Made by a program: the position numbers and the translations under genes. A stretch of 64,000 nt of DNA from Anaerolineae bacterium (GTDB lineage Bacteria > Chloroflexota > Anaerolineae > Promineifilales > Promineifilaceae). The stretch's first letter is position 1. Each line of letters begins with the position of its first letter. Positions 52,565 through 62,512 of this stretch are shown here, in pieces. The notes under the pieces are model-generated. The model searched no databases, was not told the origin of the DNA, and was given only the letters and a program-made list of their open reading frames with translations. The stretch covers positions 310,001 to 374,000 of the forward strand of contig JAUIAP010000001.1 of NCBI GenBank assembly GCA_030425205.1, written 5' to 3'.

Positions 52565-53944
52565 ATGGCAAAAGATAGAGTTCAATACGTCTGCTCCAAC
52601 TGTGGGCGCACCACGCCAACCTACATGGGACGCTGCCCTAAATGCGGTGAATTTGATACGATGGCGCGTGAAGTTGTCGTCTCGGAAACAAAGACGAAGA
52701 GTGGCAAAACGCGTCGACCCGTTTCATTCAACAGCACGCCGCAACGGATCCGAGACATCGTGATAGATAACACGATGCGGATGAAGCTACCCTTAACCGA
52801 GTTTTCGCGCGTGTTGGGGGGTGGCATTGTGCCGGGTTCGCTCGTCTTGCTGGGCGGTGATCCCGGCATCGGAAAATCGACGCTGCTGCTCTCCGTCGCC
52901 GATATGACGGCCAAGGCGCATGGGGCGGTGCTTTATCTCTCTGGCGAAGAGAGCGCACAACAGATCAAGATGCGGGCCAAGCGGCTTGATACCCATGCTG
53001 ATGATCTCTACATCGCCACTGAAACGAGCGTCAGCGCAATGGTCTCACACATTCAGGAGATCAAGCCCGTTCTCGTTATCATCGACAGTATCCAAACGTG
53101 TGTGAGCGATGACAGCAGTTCGGCCGCTGGTAGCGTTAGCCAAGTTCGGGCCGCCGCCGCCATCTTTCAAGAGGTCGCCAAAACAACGGGGGTGACCATC
53201 TTTCTCGTCGGTCATGTCACAAAGTCCGGCACGATTGCAGGGCCGCGCGTCTTGGAACATATCGTCGATACGGTTCTCTATCTTGAAGGGGATCAATTCC
53301 ACCGTTTCCGCCTCCTGCGCTCCGTCAAAAACCGCTTTGGTGCGACGAGCGAAGTGGGTGTCTTTGAGATGGAAGCGGACGGGATGCAGGAGGTCACAAA
53401 CCCATCTGAGGCGTTCCTTGCCGAACGTCAAATCAATGCACCCGGTTCATCCATTGCGATAACGATGGAAGGGACGCGCCCCTTACTGGTCGAAATCCAA
53501 GCGTTAACCAGTTCAACCGCCTTTGCCAATCCGCGCCGCACCGCCAATGGCGTTGACTACAACCGTTTGTTGCTGGTTTCGGCCGTTCTTAGCAAGCGTG
53601 TGCGCGTCAAGCTGTTTGACAAGGATATCTTTGCCAACGTGATTGGCGGCATGACGATTGATGAACCGGCCAGCGACCTCGCGCTCGCCATCGCCATCGC
53701 CAGCAGCAACAAGGACAAACCCGTGCATGCAGACATGGCGTTCGTTGGGGAAATTGGACTGAGCGGCGAATTGCGTGCCGTCAGCCAGCTTGAGCAGCGG
53801 TTGAAAGAGGCTTCGAAGCTAGGATTTAAGCGTTGTGTGGTACCGCGTTTACAGGGGCGGCGGCTCAAAAATCCGCCCGAAGGGATGGAAATGATCCCCT
53901 GTCGTTCACTTTCTGAGGCGGTTGACGTCGCATTGATTGGCTAG
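52565..53944 (+). CDS. radA: DNA repair protein RadA
   Basis: 459 aa. N-terminal zinc finger CSNCGRTTPTYMGRCPKCG. RecA-like core with Walker A GGDPGIGKSTLLL, Walker B VLVIIDSIQT and the RadA hallmark KNRFG (SVKNRFGATSE). C-terminal Lon-like domain (SSNKDKPVHADMAFVGEIGLSGELR). It promotes branch migration at recombination intermediates. Ends at a strong terminator. Confidence 0.96.
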   Translation: MAKDRVQYVCSNCGRTTPTYMGRCPKCGEFDTMAREVVVSETKTKSGKTRRPVSFNSTPQRIRDIVIDNTMRMKLPLTEFSRVLGGGIVPGSLVLLGGDPGIGKSTLLLSVADMTAKAHGAVLYLSGEESAQQIKMRAKRLDTHADDLYIATETSVSAMVSHIQEIKPVLVIIDSIQTCVSDDSSSAAGSVSQVRAAAAIFQEVAKTTGVTIFLVGHVTKSGTIAGPRVLEHIVDTVLYLEGDQFHRFRLLRSVKNRFGATSEVGVFEMEADGMQEVTNPSEAFLAERQINAPGSSIAITMEGTRPLLVEIQALTSSTAFANPRRTANGVDYNRLLLVSAVLSKRVRVKLFDKDIFANVIGGMTIDEPASDLALAIAIASSNKDKPVHADMAFVGEIGLSGELRAVSQLEQRLKEASKLGFKRCVVPRLQGRRLKNPPEGMEMIPCRSLSEAVDVALIG

Positions 53945-53970
53945 ATAAAGCACTACTTCAAAATAAAAAA

Positions 53971-53992
53971 CCCCGCGATTGCGGGGTTTTTT
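53971..53992. terminator. Strong bidirectional terminator between radA and the helicase gene
   Basis: CCCCGC-GATT-GCGGGG followed by six Ts, preceded by six As, serving both convergent genes. Confidence 0.95.
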
Positions 53993-54019
53993 GTTCAAAT
54001 TTTGAGCGACGTACAGATA

Positions 54020-55258
54020 TTAGCCACGCTGTTGCGTGCGCTGATTATTGCGACGATTGCGGCTACGTTTCGAGTTAGAATTTCTGTTATTCGGCTGCGA
54101 GTTATTGTTTGAGCGCGGTTGCGATTGCGGCTCGGGTTGCGAATAGTCGAAGTCGGGTAGTTCACGGCGTTCTATTTTTGTGCCGAGCCGACGTTCGATG
54201 TCGCGGATCATTTTATCATCGTCACGGGTGACAAACGTAAATGCTTCCCCTGAGCTATCCGCACGACCCGTTCGGCCGATTCTGTGCGAATACGCATCGA
54301 CTGTGTCGGGAATGTCAAAGTTGATGACGTGTGAAATCTCCGAGATGTCGATCCCACGTGCCGCAATATCGGTTGCGACCAGCATATCAAATGTGCCATC
54401 GCGGAACCCATCCATCGCACGTTGCCGCTGATTCTGCGACATATTTCCCTGGAGGGCGGTCGCTTTGTACCCTTTCTTGTCCAAGTCACGAGCAAGATTA
54501 CGAGCGCGATACTTGGTGCGCGTAAAGATCAAGATGCGGTCTGTATGGAGTTGCTGTAACAATGCCAACAGCAGATTTTTCTTGAGCTTGTGTGCGATAG
54601 GATAGAGCGCGTGCGAAACCGTTTCAGCGGGAGCAATCGTGCCAATCTGTACCGTTTTGGGATTCTTCAGGATGCTATCAGCCAATTTGCGGATATCTTT
54701 TGGCATGGTTGCCGAGAAAAAGAGCGTTTGACGTTTGGCGGGGACGAGCTTGAGAACGCGCTTGATATCGGGCAAGAACCCCATATCACACATCATATCT
54801 GCTTCATCCAGCACCAACACTTCGACGTTTGACAAATCAATCGCCTTGTCATTGGCAAGATCGAGCAAACGACCGGGACAGGCAACGACAATCTCCGCCC
54901 CTTTTCTAAGTTCGTTTATTTGTCGATTTTTGCTCACGCCACCATAGACGGCGACGCTGCGAATCTTTGTCTTTTTGCCAAAATCGACGGCCGTCTGGTG
55001 AATCTGTTCGGCCAATTCACGGGTGGGAGCGACAACGAGCGCACGCACCTGTCGCAGTGGCCCAGTCGTGAGACGTTCCAAGATGGGCAGCATAAAGGCG
55101 GCCGTTTTGCCAGTACCCGTTTGGGCAAGCCCCAGTACGTCGTGGTCGTCAAGCACCATCGGAATGGCTTGTTGTTGAATAGGGGTCGGCTCTGTGTAAC
55201 CAGCAGCCTTAATTTGCGCGTCAATACGCTTGTCGAAAGAAAATTGTTCAAAATTCAC
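54020..55258 (-). CDS. DEAD-box RNA helicase (RhlE/CshA type)
   Basis: 412 aa. Q motif GYTEPTPIQQQAIP, motif I AQTGTGKTAAF, Ia PTRELAEQ, II VLDEADMMCD, III FFSATMP, V ATDIAARGIDI and VI HRIGRTGRA are all intact. The C-terminal 45 residues are Gln/Asn/Arg-rich (RSRNRRNNQRTQQRG at the end), a disordered RNA-binding tail. Likely unwinds structured RNA in ribosome assembly or RNA decay, often cold-induced. Exact subfamily is not certain. Confidence 0.94.
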   Translation of the reverse strand: MNFEQFSFDKRIDAQIKAAGYTEPTPIQQQAIPMVLDDHDVLGLAQTGTGKTAAFMLPILERLTTGPLRQVRALVVAPTRELAEQIHQTAVDFGKKTKIRSVAVYGGVSKNRQINELRKGAEIVVACPGRLLDLANDKAIDLSNVEVLVLDEADMMCDMGFLPDIKRVLKLVPAKRQTLFFSATMPKDIRKLADSILKNPKTVQIGTIAPAETVSHALYPIAHKLKKNLLLALLQQLHTDRILIFTRTKYRARNLARDLDKKGYKATALQGNMSQNQRQRAMDGFRDGTFDMLVATDIAARGIDISEISHVINFDIPDTVDAYSHRIGRTGRADSSGEAFTFVTRDDDKMIRDIERRLGTKIERRELPDFDYSQPEPQSQPRSNNNSQPNNRNSNSKRSRNRRNNQRTQQRG

Positions 55259-55499
55259 GGTATGAGTACTCCAAGACTCTTTAAGATTGACATGGTCAAT
55301 GAAGACGATGCAATCCTATATTTTGAGCCAAGTTACATCCTCAGCCCTGTGATGTTTTGTGTTAAATTGTTTTGCGAATGATGGGGATTCAAAACCGATC
55401 GATTGCGGAAACAAGAATTTATTCTAGTTGGTCTTTGTCACGATTACGAGGGTTGCTAGTGGGGTTCATACAAACGACCCACTGGCAAATGCGGTGACG

Positions 55500-56072
55500 T
55501 CAGTCTTGCGCTTCGGCCATTTCGGCCGATTCCTCGAACTGTTTGCGGTACTCTTCATACTCTTCCTCCGACCAAAAACGATCTTCGCTCGTCAGTTTGT
55601 CGGTATAGAGAATGCCGTTGAGATGATCGATTTCATGTTGGAAGATGCGGGCATCCCACCCCTTGAGGCGCAGGCGTTTGCGTCGGCCGAAGCGATCCTG
55701 ACACTTGACCGTGACGGCATAGGGTCGCTCAACTTCACCCAAATAGCCGGGCAGCGAGAGACACCCTTCGATGCCCACGACGCGCTTGCGTGATTGCCAA
55801 ATCACCTGCGGATTGGTGATAACATACAACTTGCGCGATCCCTCGATCAGTTCATCATCCTCATCAAATTCGCCAAGCGTTTCAATCACGGCAAGCTGCA
55901 AATCTTTGGCAACTTGTGGCGCGGCAAGCCCAACCCCGTCGCGCTCACGCATCGCGGCAATCATTTCATCGATTAGGCTTTGGATTTGCGGGTCCTTATG
56001 GTTTTTGATCGCTTGATTCTCACCGCGCAGTGCGGCTTCATTTGTTTCAGGTGTGACAATTTCGATAGGCAT
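55500..56072 (-). CDS. def: Peptide deformylase
   Basis: 190 aa. All three motifs: GVGLAAPQV, EGCLSLPG (metal Cys) and QHEIDHLNG (two metal His and catalytic Glu). Removes the formyl group from nascent proteins. The acidic C-terminal tail (EEEYEEYRKQFEESAEMAE) is longer than usual. The 241-bp region upstream of the neighbouring helicase start (55259-55499) shows nothing else. Confidence 0.96.
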   Translation of the reverse strand: MPIEIVTPETNEAALRGENQAIKNHKDPQIQSLIDEMIAAMRERDGVGLAAPQVAKDLQLAVIETLGEFDEDDELIEGSRKLYVITNPQVIWQSRKRVVGIEGCLSLPGYLGEVERPYAVTVKCQDRFGRRKRLRLKGWDARIFQHEIDHLNGILYTDKLTSEDRFWSEEEYEEYRKQFEESAEMAEAQD

Positions 56073-56187
56073 GGATCAGTAATTAGTAGTTTCCTGTCAT
56101 CGTAAAGTGTGACAGAACAGCTCAATTAAGTGTAATAGTAACCACAAATTTTAGAACATCGTGTCAAAAAATGAAATCGGAAGGGGA

Positions 56188-57930
56188 TTAAAAGTTTTCA
56201 ATATCCTCTTCTTCTGAATCGGGAAGCGCGTAATCGGGAAAGTCTTCATTGGCCTGCAATTGTTGAAATTCGCGCAGGATCAGCCCAAATTCGCGCCGAC
56301 GACTGGTTGCGTCAGCCGCCTGTTTCCTTCGTATGACGTGCTGGCGGCGTTCAAAGATGTCACTCTGCACAAGTGTGGGATTGGCGACATTTTCAAAGAT
56401 AATTTCGGCCGATGCACCGGCCGTGTCGATCACGACGTTGCCATATTTGAAGATGGCCGAGATGATATTCGGCCGAACCGCCCGCACGTCCTGCACATTG
56501 CCCAACTGCGCCGCCTTGCGATTTTCTGTAAAGCCAAATGGGCCGCGATCAATATCGATCACCAAATCGCCTGTCAACATGAAGACGTCATTCGCCCAAT
56601 CTTCATAGACATAATAAAAATAGGCTGCTTCCAAGAGAAAAACAAATCCGCCGACGATAAACGTGAATGGAATCGTAAAGACAAGTGACCATGTCGCAAT
56701 CGTTGCTCCAATTGTCGCCAACATCAGCAGGGAAAGCCACCAAACCTGTTGGGCTAACACGATCCAATGCTTGCCATAGACAATCGTGTTGTCGTCCAGT
56801 CGTGTGCGCGTCGTGCCAATACGCCGGCGCAACTTATTGCGATGGCCTCTGCGCTTTGTCACCCGCTCGGCTGCGTCGGATGCGCTCTCTCCATCTTGCA
56901 GGATGGGGGAGAGTGCAGCGGGAACGGCGAACTCCTCACGCAAGAAGGCCCGTACTTCTGCACGGGTGCGACTCGTGTCGACCTGTCGTTCCCGCTGGCG
57001 AACCCGATTAAACACCTGCTCAAATTCAGCGGGGTTGTTGATCTTGCTGAAAGTCAACTTCTGCTTTTGCGCCGCCGTTGTCACCTCAAGCGTGCCGATA
57101 TTCAGGAAAGTTTCGATGAAATTCGGCTTGTTCACGCGCACGCTTTGGACTTGGTCAAGCGGCAGGGTCAGCGTCTCTCCAGCAAAACGGCGTAAATCGT
57201 ACTCCTGATGGACGAGGTGACGATTGGTCATGAGCAAATAGTCGTTGGCCCAATCGAGGTAACGATAGATGGCAAACCCGACAAATGGCAGCGTCAGCAC
57301 AACGGCGAAAATGCTCGTTATGAGTGACAGCCCGCCCTCAAATAGGCGCGTCGCGGCAAAGAGCAATGTCCATGTGACAAGCGCACCGACAATTGGAAAG
57401 ACCATCTCAAAGGCAAGTAGAATCAAGGTGCGACGAGATTGGTATTCGATGACTTCACCCGACGCAACGCCATACTTCTGGTAACTCGTATCGGTTGTCT
57501 TTTCGCGTCTTACAGGGGCGGGAGCGCTCGATGGCCCGACAATTGTTGGCTCTTCAAAAATTGGTGCGGTGGGAAAGCGGTCGAGGAAGTCCTGCATCTC
57601 AATCGTCACAACGACATAGACGCTACCATCCGTCGCCGCCCGTAGCGTCGCATCATGCACACCGGGCGTGAGCAGCCAATCATCCTGTACGATGTCGCCC
57701 CGTTCATACATCTTTGTTTCCTGGACGATGCCACGTGGGTCTGTTTTGTAGGCAGCCAATCGCCCCTCATTTACGATGTAGGTGCGGTCGGCCAAGTCCC
57801 CTTGATAGGCGAGAATGGCCCCTTTGTCAAAGCGATATTCGTCGCAAATTCTGGCTAGCTCAACCAGTTCTCGCTCGGAGAAATTTCGGAATGGGCTTAG
57901 GCTGCGGAGAAAATCGTGCTTTGTGGACAT
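56188..57930 (-). CDS. Cyclic-nucleotide-binding-like plus duplicated bacterial PH (YdbT-like) membrane protein
   Basis: 580 aa. Residues 10-130 resemble a cNMP/CRP sensor barrel (SPFRNFSERELVELARIC, GAILAYQGDLADRTYIVNEG), although the conserved cyclic-nucleotide Arg is not evident. Two repeats of membrane-helix pair plus bPH_2 domain follow (TNRHLVHQEYDLRRFAGETL near residue 240; LTGDLVIDIDRGPFGFTENR near residue 450). The link between sensor barrel and PH repeats suggests ligand- or stress-dependent membrane signalling. No kinase or channel domain. Function unknown. Confidence 0.8.
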   Translation of the reverse strand: MSTKHDFLRSLSPFRNFSERELVELARICDEYRFDKGAILAYQGDLADRTYIVNEGRLAAYKTDPRGIVQETKMYERGDIVQDDWLLTPGVHDATLRAATDGSVYVVVTIEMQDFLDRFPTAPIFEEPTIVGPSSAPAPVRREKTTDTSYQKYGVASGEVIEYQSRRTLILLAFEMVFPIVGALVTWTLLFAATRLFEGGLSLITSIFAVVLTLPFVGFAIYRYLDWANDYLLMTNRHLVHQEYDLRRFAGETLTLPLDQVQSVRVNKPNFIETFLNIGTLEVTTAAQKQKLTFSKINNPAEFEQVFNRVRQRERQVDTSRTRAEVRAFLREEFAVPAALSPILQDGESASDAAERVTKRRGHRNKLRRRIGTTRTRLDDNTIVYGKHWIVLAQQVWWLSLLMLATIGATIATWSLVFTIPFTFIVGGFVFLLEAAYFYYVYEDWANDVFMLTGDLVIDIDRGPFGFTENRKAAQLGNVQDVRAVRPNIISAIFKYGNVVIDTAGASAEIIFENVANPTLVQSDIFERRQHVIRRKQAADATSRRREFGLILREFQQLQANEDFPDYALPDSEEEDIENF

Positions 57931-58062
57931 TGATTGTGTTTAGACGAGCAGGGTTTGTAAATGGGTCGATTGACCCCAACCGTTTTCAGGAATCCATTTG
58001 CGACTATATGATACCATCAATCTCTCAGGGGAGGTGTAGGGACGCGGCGTTGGCTGCGGGCG

Positions 58063-60627
58063 TTATGGGGCAATCGCGTCAACGCGCCATTGATCGGCCG
58101 AAATCAGCGTCAAATTACGGAAAACGGTGGTGTCGTCGGCAAGCGTCAATTCGGCCGAAACGACCATCTGCGCTCCTTCCGACCAACTGCCGCGCAACAC
58201 AAATGCTGTCACATCTGCCTCTGTTTGCAACGCGGCCTGATTGCCGCCGTTGAGCAACAACGCCTGAACTCCGTAGGTCGCAAACGGCAAGGCTTGAATC
58301 CCCGTTGAATCAGCGACCAGTGCTTCTAGAAATTGGGTGGCGACGGCATCGACATCGGCCGAAATTGAACGCCCATCCGATTCAGTCGTCGGTTCAGGCG
58401 ATGGCGTGGGCGTCGCTAATTGCAGCGGCGGAGTCGTCGGGCGTGGCGTTGGCGCGGTCGTCGGGGTTGCTGCGGGAGTTGCCGTTGCGGCCGACGTCGG
58501 TGTAACCAGCACAACTGTCGGTTCAGGAGTTTGTGTCGGCACAACCGTCGCGACAGACGTTGGTGTTTCGGTTGGGGTCGCCGCCTCGCTTGTGGCAGTC
58601 GCCGTTGGCTCAATCGTCGGCAAATCGCGTTCCGCCTCTTCCGTTGGGGTCGCCGTCGGTAGTAGCGTTGGCGTGGCAATGACGACAATCGGCGTAGCGG
58701 TTGGTTCATCAGTCGGGATCGGTGTTGGCTCGACCGGCAATGGCGTTGGCGTGATGACGATTATGTTTTGCGTCGCTGTCGGTTGCACAAGCACAGGTGG
58801 CTGCTGCGTCGGCTGGGCAATGACGACAGGCTGAGTCGGTTGTGGCGTTGCTGTCGGAACTTGGCGTGGCGCACTTGGCACAGCATAGCTGAGATCGGAT
58901 GAACCAAATTCAGCCGTCCAATAGTAGATGCTCGGCGCGGTGTCATCATAGGTGAAGGCAACGCCGACCTGATCGACCAGTGGGTTCAAAATAAGTGGGC
59001 GATGGGAAGGGCTATCGAGCCAAAATTGAACGGCGCGACTGGGGAACTCAAAGCCCCATGCGGTCGCCTCGCCGCCATAGCCACCTTCGTAGCCGGCGGC
59101 CTCTTGTCGCTCAACGGGATGGGTGCCGTCAGAGCCAGTGTGACCCCAGAAGCGATTAAACGCCATGTCGTTCGTATGCCTTTTGGCGGCAACGCTCAAC
59201 AGCGCAACGTGTTCGAGTGGGGGCAATTCAACCGTCTCACGCGCCTTGTTTATATACCACAAGAGCCGTTCTTCTTGGGTGCTGTCGAGTGGCGCAACAT
59301 TTTCAGTCAGGTCAATCGGCGTGAAATCGCGTAGATAGTCAGGGACGGCCGCCGCTGCCTCCGCCTCCATTTGTGCCACATAGGCCAAATCGTAATCGTG
59401 AAAGATTGCTGGTAAATATAGATTGAGGATGCCCGGTGAAACTTGAATTGGCTGTGCGAGCGTGGTGAGGCCAAACGTGTTTTCGGCCGAAACGGTCACC
59501 GTATAGACACCGGGTCGCGTGTAGATAAAAGAAATCGCATCGCCGACGACGCGCTGACCGTTGCCCATGTGCCATGTGAATGAGTCGATCGTCTCGTCCC
59601 CCAGCGCACGTGCAATCACCTGTTGTCCAACTTCGGCCGATGCGGGCAACGCCATCGCCAACTCAGGCGGCTCGCCGACCGTCACGCGCATCTCTGTTTC
59701 AGAAACACCATACGCATTTTCGACAATCAACTTAATTGTATGTTCACCCACTTCCGTAAATTGATGCAGCGGCTCGCGCACAAACGCCGTTTTGCCGTCG
59801 CTGAATTCCCATGTGTAGGTCAACGGGGCTTCACCCCCACTTTGATTGATGAGCTTGATCGGTTGACCCACGCTCGGTGTGGGGTCATCGAGTGAGTAGA
59901 GCGCAATCGGCTCGGGAACAACCGTAATCGTCTTGCGCACAAAGACTGTGCCGAGCGGGTTCTCAACTTCAAGCGTCAACAGATGCTCGCCTGCTGTCGC
60001 AAAGCTAATCGGTGGATTGTCGGCGCGAAAGACACGCCCATCCCCTAAGTCCCATTTCTGAGCAAAGGGGCCGGCTCCCTCAATATCGGCACGGACTTGG
60101 AGGGGTTGACCGACAGCAACCTGATCGGCCGAAAGTATCTCGATCTGTGGGAGTGCGCCGGCCCAAAATTCGGCCGAAAGCTGCCCGTTTTCCCCATACC
60201 GCGCAACAATGGATTGGATCGGCTGTGCCATAATCGCCGTATCCACGCGCAGCGGCAGTTCAATCACGCGCGTCTGACCAGCTGGGACAACAGGCTGCCA
60301 GCGAAAACTGTTTTGTCTAAAGTTAAATGTCGTGCTGGCGGGAATTTTGGTTATTTGTGAGGAGAGATTGGGGGGATATTCGACATCAAAAATCGGCAGC
60401 CCATCCACCAAGCCACGATTTTGCGCCGTAATTCGCAACATGATCGTTTCGCCGGGTCGCACAACGGCTGGCTCAATCTCCATCTGAAAATTGACAATCC
60501 CCACCGCCTCATCACTGCTGCGAATCTCGTCTGCTGGGCCGATCGCTGAAACAAAGCCGTTAAAGACCAGCAATGTGGCAACAACACCAAGAATGACCCA
60601 GAATCCAACGCGATTTCTATGCAACAT
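58063..60627 (-). CDS. Secreted PKD-repeat/SCP (CAP) domain protein with Pro/Thr-rich spacer
   Basis: 854 aa. N-terminal hydrophobic signal. Beta module (about residues 45-165) comes before three PKD-type repeats (KWDLGDGRVFRADNP, TYTWEFSDGKTAFV, SFTWHMGNGQRVVG). A CAP/SCP domain at about residues 450-580 shows INKARETVELPPLEH, AKRHTNDMAF, WGHTGSDG and SPSHRPLILNP. Next is a roughly 190-residue Thr/Pro-rich low-complexity spacer (PTPTPT-like), then a C-terminal NTF2/SnoaL-like domain. Extracellular role unknown. Seven octamers lie in this gene. Confidence 0.88.
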   Translation of the reverse strand: MLHRNRVGFWVILGVVATLLVFNGFVSAIGPADEIRSSDEAVGIVNFQMEIEPAVVRPGETIMLRITAQNRGLVDGLPIFDVEYPPNLSSQITKIPASTTFNFRQNSFRWQPVVPAGQTRVIELPLRVDTAIMAQPIQSIVARYGENGQLSAEFWAGALPQIEILSADQVAVGQPLQVRADIEGAGPFAQKWDLGDGRVFRADNPPISFATAGEHLLTLEVENPLGTVFVRKTITVVPEPIALYSLDDPTPSVGQPIKLINQSGGEAPLTYTWEFSDGKTAFVREPLHQFTEVGEHTIKLIVENAYGVSETEMRVTVGEPPELAMALPASAEVGQQVIARALGDETIDSFTWHMGNGQRVVGDAISFIYTRPGVYTVTVSAENTFGLTTLAQPIQVSPGILNLYLPAIFHDYDLAYVAQMEAEAAAAVPDYLRDFTPIDLTENVAPLDSTQEERLLWYINKARETVELPPLEHVALLSVAAKRHTNDMAFNRFWGHTGSDGTHPVERQEAAGYEGGYGGEATAWGFEFPSRAVQFWLDSPSHRPLILNPLVDQVGVAFTYDDTAPSIYYWTAEFGSSDLSYAVPSAPRQVPTATPQPTQPVVIAQPTQQPPVLVQPTATQNIIVITPTPLPVEPTPIPTDEPTATPIVVIATPTLLPTATPTEEAERDLPTIEPTATATSEAATPTETPTSVATVVPTQTPEPTVVLVTPTSAATATPAATPTTAPTPRPTTPPLQLATPTPSPEPTTESDGRSISADVDAVATQFLEALVADSTGIQALPFATYGVQALLLNGGNQAALQTEADVTAFVLRGSWSEGAQMVVSAELTLADDTTVFRNLTLISADQWRVDAIAP

Positions 60628-60739
60628 AGGGCTGAGTGTATGCGAGTTACGATTTGGTTACAATCGACTATGACCGCCTATTCACAAACAGTTTAGGTGT
60701 TGTGAAAAAGACACCAACGGTCTAGGAAATTTGTCCTGC

Positions 60740-61534
60740 TCAATCCTCTGAAATAGTCTGTTGTACTAACGCCTCTAGCTCGCTGATTTGTGTGCGCAAT
60801 CGCTCACTTTCGTCTTCCAATTCAAGACGCACCTCGTTCCACCAGCTAAGACCCGCCTCTTCTAACGATTGCGCTTTACGCCACAGTCGCGCCGTGTTTT
60901 CTTTTTTCATCGCCAGAAAGAGTTCCCCCACTTTGCGAATGCGGCGACGGATGCCATAGAGCCGTTTTTGCAGTTTGCGCTCATGCAAGTTGGCCGTCTT
61001 TTCAAATTGAATTGCCTCCGCAGGATCCAGCTCGCCAGCCAAGTTGCGCAGGGTTGTTACATCCCCTTTTTGATAGGCGTCATTGACACTCGCCATCATC
61101 GTCGTGGCATATTCGCGGGCGAGCATCCCTTCGGCAAGATCAGGATGAAAGCGTTTCGCCAACTGGCGGAATAGGCGTTTTTCGGCCGCCTTGTCGCGCG
61201 GCACATCGGTCGGCAAAATAATATGTTCAGGCGTATCGTCGGGGATGTCAAATTCAGGAAACTCGGCATTGCGTGCTTCCCATGTGGGATCATCCTCCTC
61301 TATTTCAGCCATCCGCAACTGAGTTAAGAGCGATTGTTTCTGGCTCCGCAGCGACAATACATCATCTACCTGATCACCAATTTTGAGACGTGCATGCATC
61401 CGAAAGCGGTTAACCGCCGCCTGCTCTGCCGCCAATGCCGCCTCTGCCTTATTTAGCTCAAATCGCGCCGCTTCGATCTCTAACTCAAGATCACGTAGCC
61501 GCTGCTTATCAACCGAAATCAATGCGGAGTTCAT
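60740..61534 (-). CDS. Coiled-coil protein with a J-like (HPD) domain
   Basis: 264 aa. Coiled coil at residues 8-85, then about residues 118-165 a compact J-domain-like motif KRLFRQLAKRFHPDLAEG and ASVNDAYQKGD, with the HPD tripeptide. A second helical, basic part and a final coiled coil (ESERLRTQISELEALVQQ) follow. It may stimulate a DnaK partner, but it lacks the Gly/Phe and zinc regions of DnaJ. Proteins with this layout are seen in several bacteria without known function. Confidence 0.78.
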   Translation of the reverse strand: MNSALISVDKQRLRDLELEIEAARFELNKAEAALAAEQAAVNRFRMHARLKIGDQVDDVLSLRSQKQSLLTQLRMAEIEEDDPTWEARNAEFPEFDIPDDTPEHIILPTDVPRDKAAEKRLFRQLAKRFHPDLAEGMLAREYATTMMASVNDAYQKGDVTTLRNLAGELDPAEAIQFEKTANLHERKLQKRLYGIRRRIRKVGELFLAMKKENTARLWRKAQSLEEAGLSWWNEVRLELEDESERLRTQISELEALVQQTISED

Positions 61535-61599
61535 AGGCGAATTTTAGCGATTTGCGGCAAGGACTACAACGGATATTAGGAGACATGTGATAAACACAA

Positions 61600-61630
61600 A
61601 AACACCCGAACAGTTGATATTCGGGTGTTT
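61600..61630 (-). terminator. Terminator after msrQ
   Basis: AACACCCGAA and TTCGGGTGTT form a 10-bp stem with a roughly 10-nt loop. On the minus strand it is followed by TTTTTGTG. It lies 23 bp past the msrQ stop. Confidence 0.85.
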
Positions 61631-61652
61631 CAAAAGAAGAGGAGAAAACAGT

Positions 61653-62510
61653 TTAGGCGCGGGCGGCGCGTGCTTTGGCTTGTCGCGCTCTCTTGAACTC
61701 ACGAATGCGCGTCTTAATGGCGGGGATTCGCACAAAGAGCAAAAATGCGACGACGACTGCGTAGAGGACGGGTTTGCCGAGGTCGAGCTTCGAGAGCTTG
61801 ACCCAGATATAGTGCGTCACTGCGAGTACATTGATGACATAGACAAGCTTATGTAACTGCTTCCATTGCTTGCCTAATTTCTTCATCGCCCATTTATTGG
61901 AGGTTGCCGCCAGTGGGACAAGCAACAAAAACGCGATAAACCCGATCACGGCATACTGTTTTAACAACGCCTCGCTTGCAATCGCGCCAAAGTCGATCTG
62001 ACCATTGACATAACCGTAATCATAGCTAAACAGAATGAGATGGAGGACAACAAATGCAAATCCCCAGTTGCCCGTTGGCTTTTTTAGTGCATTGAGCGAT
62101 GACCAACCAAACAAGGTGACGAGCGGGGTACAGGCAAGTGAGAGAACGAGAAAGGCGATGGCGGTGCGTCCTGTCAGAAACGTCGTGTCACCAAACCAAT
62201 CGGATGCGGTCACAAATTCCCAATACCAAACTTCCCAAAAGATGATAAATGCGGTTGCCACACCGATAAAGTGCGTTAAGATGCGTAGGATTTCGCCCTG
62301 TCGTTTTGTTTTGACATTGCTAAACTGCAAGAGTCCGACGACAGCGGCCGCGAGCGCAATTGTGGCCAAGCGCGGAAAGCTTGGCATTGCCGCGATGATG
62401 CCGTCATCGCTCAAGAACCAAATCCACGAAAGAAGGCCACCCGCCAGCAAAATCGCGGCGGTGGGCAGCACATCCCACGCCTGCACCCAACTCTGTTTTG
62501 ACTTGGCCAT
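61653..62510 (-). CDS. msrQ: MsrQ haem-binding membrane subunit (YedZ family)
   Basis: 285 aa with about six membrane helices. Ferric-reductase-like core: the haem His residues are visible in ILTHFIGVAT, FVVLHLILFSY and KQLHKLVYVINVLAVTHYIW. It passes electrons from the cell interior to MsrP. The C-terminus is basic. Two bases separate it from msrP, the normal arrangement. Confidence 0.92.
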   Translation of the reverse strand: MAKSKQSWVQAWDVLPTAAILLAGGLLSWIWFLSDDGIIAAMPSFPRLATIALAAAVVGLLQFSNVKTKRQGEILRILTHFIGVATAFIIFWEVWYWEFVTASDWFGDTTFLTGRTAIAFLVLSLACTPLVTLFGWSSLNALKKPTGNWGFAFVVLHLILFSYDYGYVNGQIDFGAIASEALLKQYAVIGFIAFLLLVPLAATSNKWAMKKLGKQWKQLHKLVYVINVLAVTHYIWVKLSKLDLGKPVLYAVVVAFLLFVRIPAIKTRIREFKRARQAKARAARA

Positions 62511-62512
62511 GA

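Noticed and set aside
54920-55381. 153-aa plus-strand ORF opposite the DEAD-box helicase start
   Set aside because: It is antisense to conserved helicase motifs and has no recognisable domain or ribosome binding site.
58337-58834. Plus-strand 165-aa Gly/Val-rich ORF
   Set aside because: It is the antisense of the Pro/Thr-rich spacer in the PKD/SCP protein; its low complexity is a mirror of that spacer.
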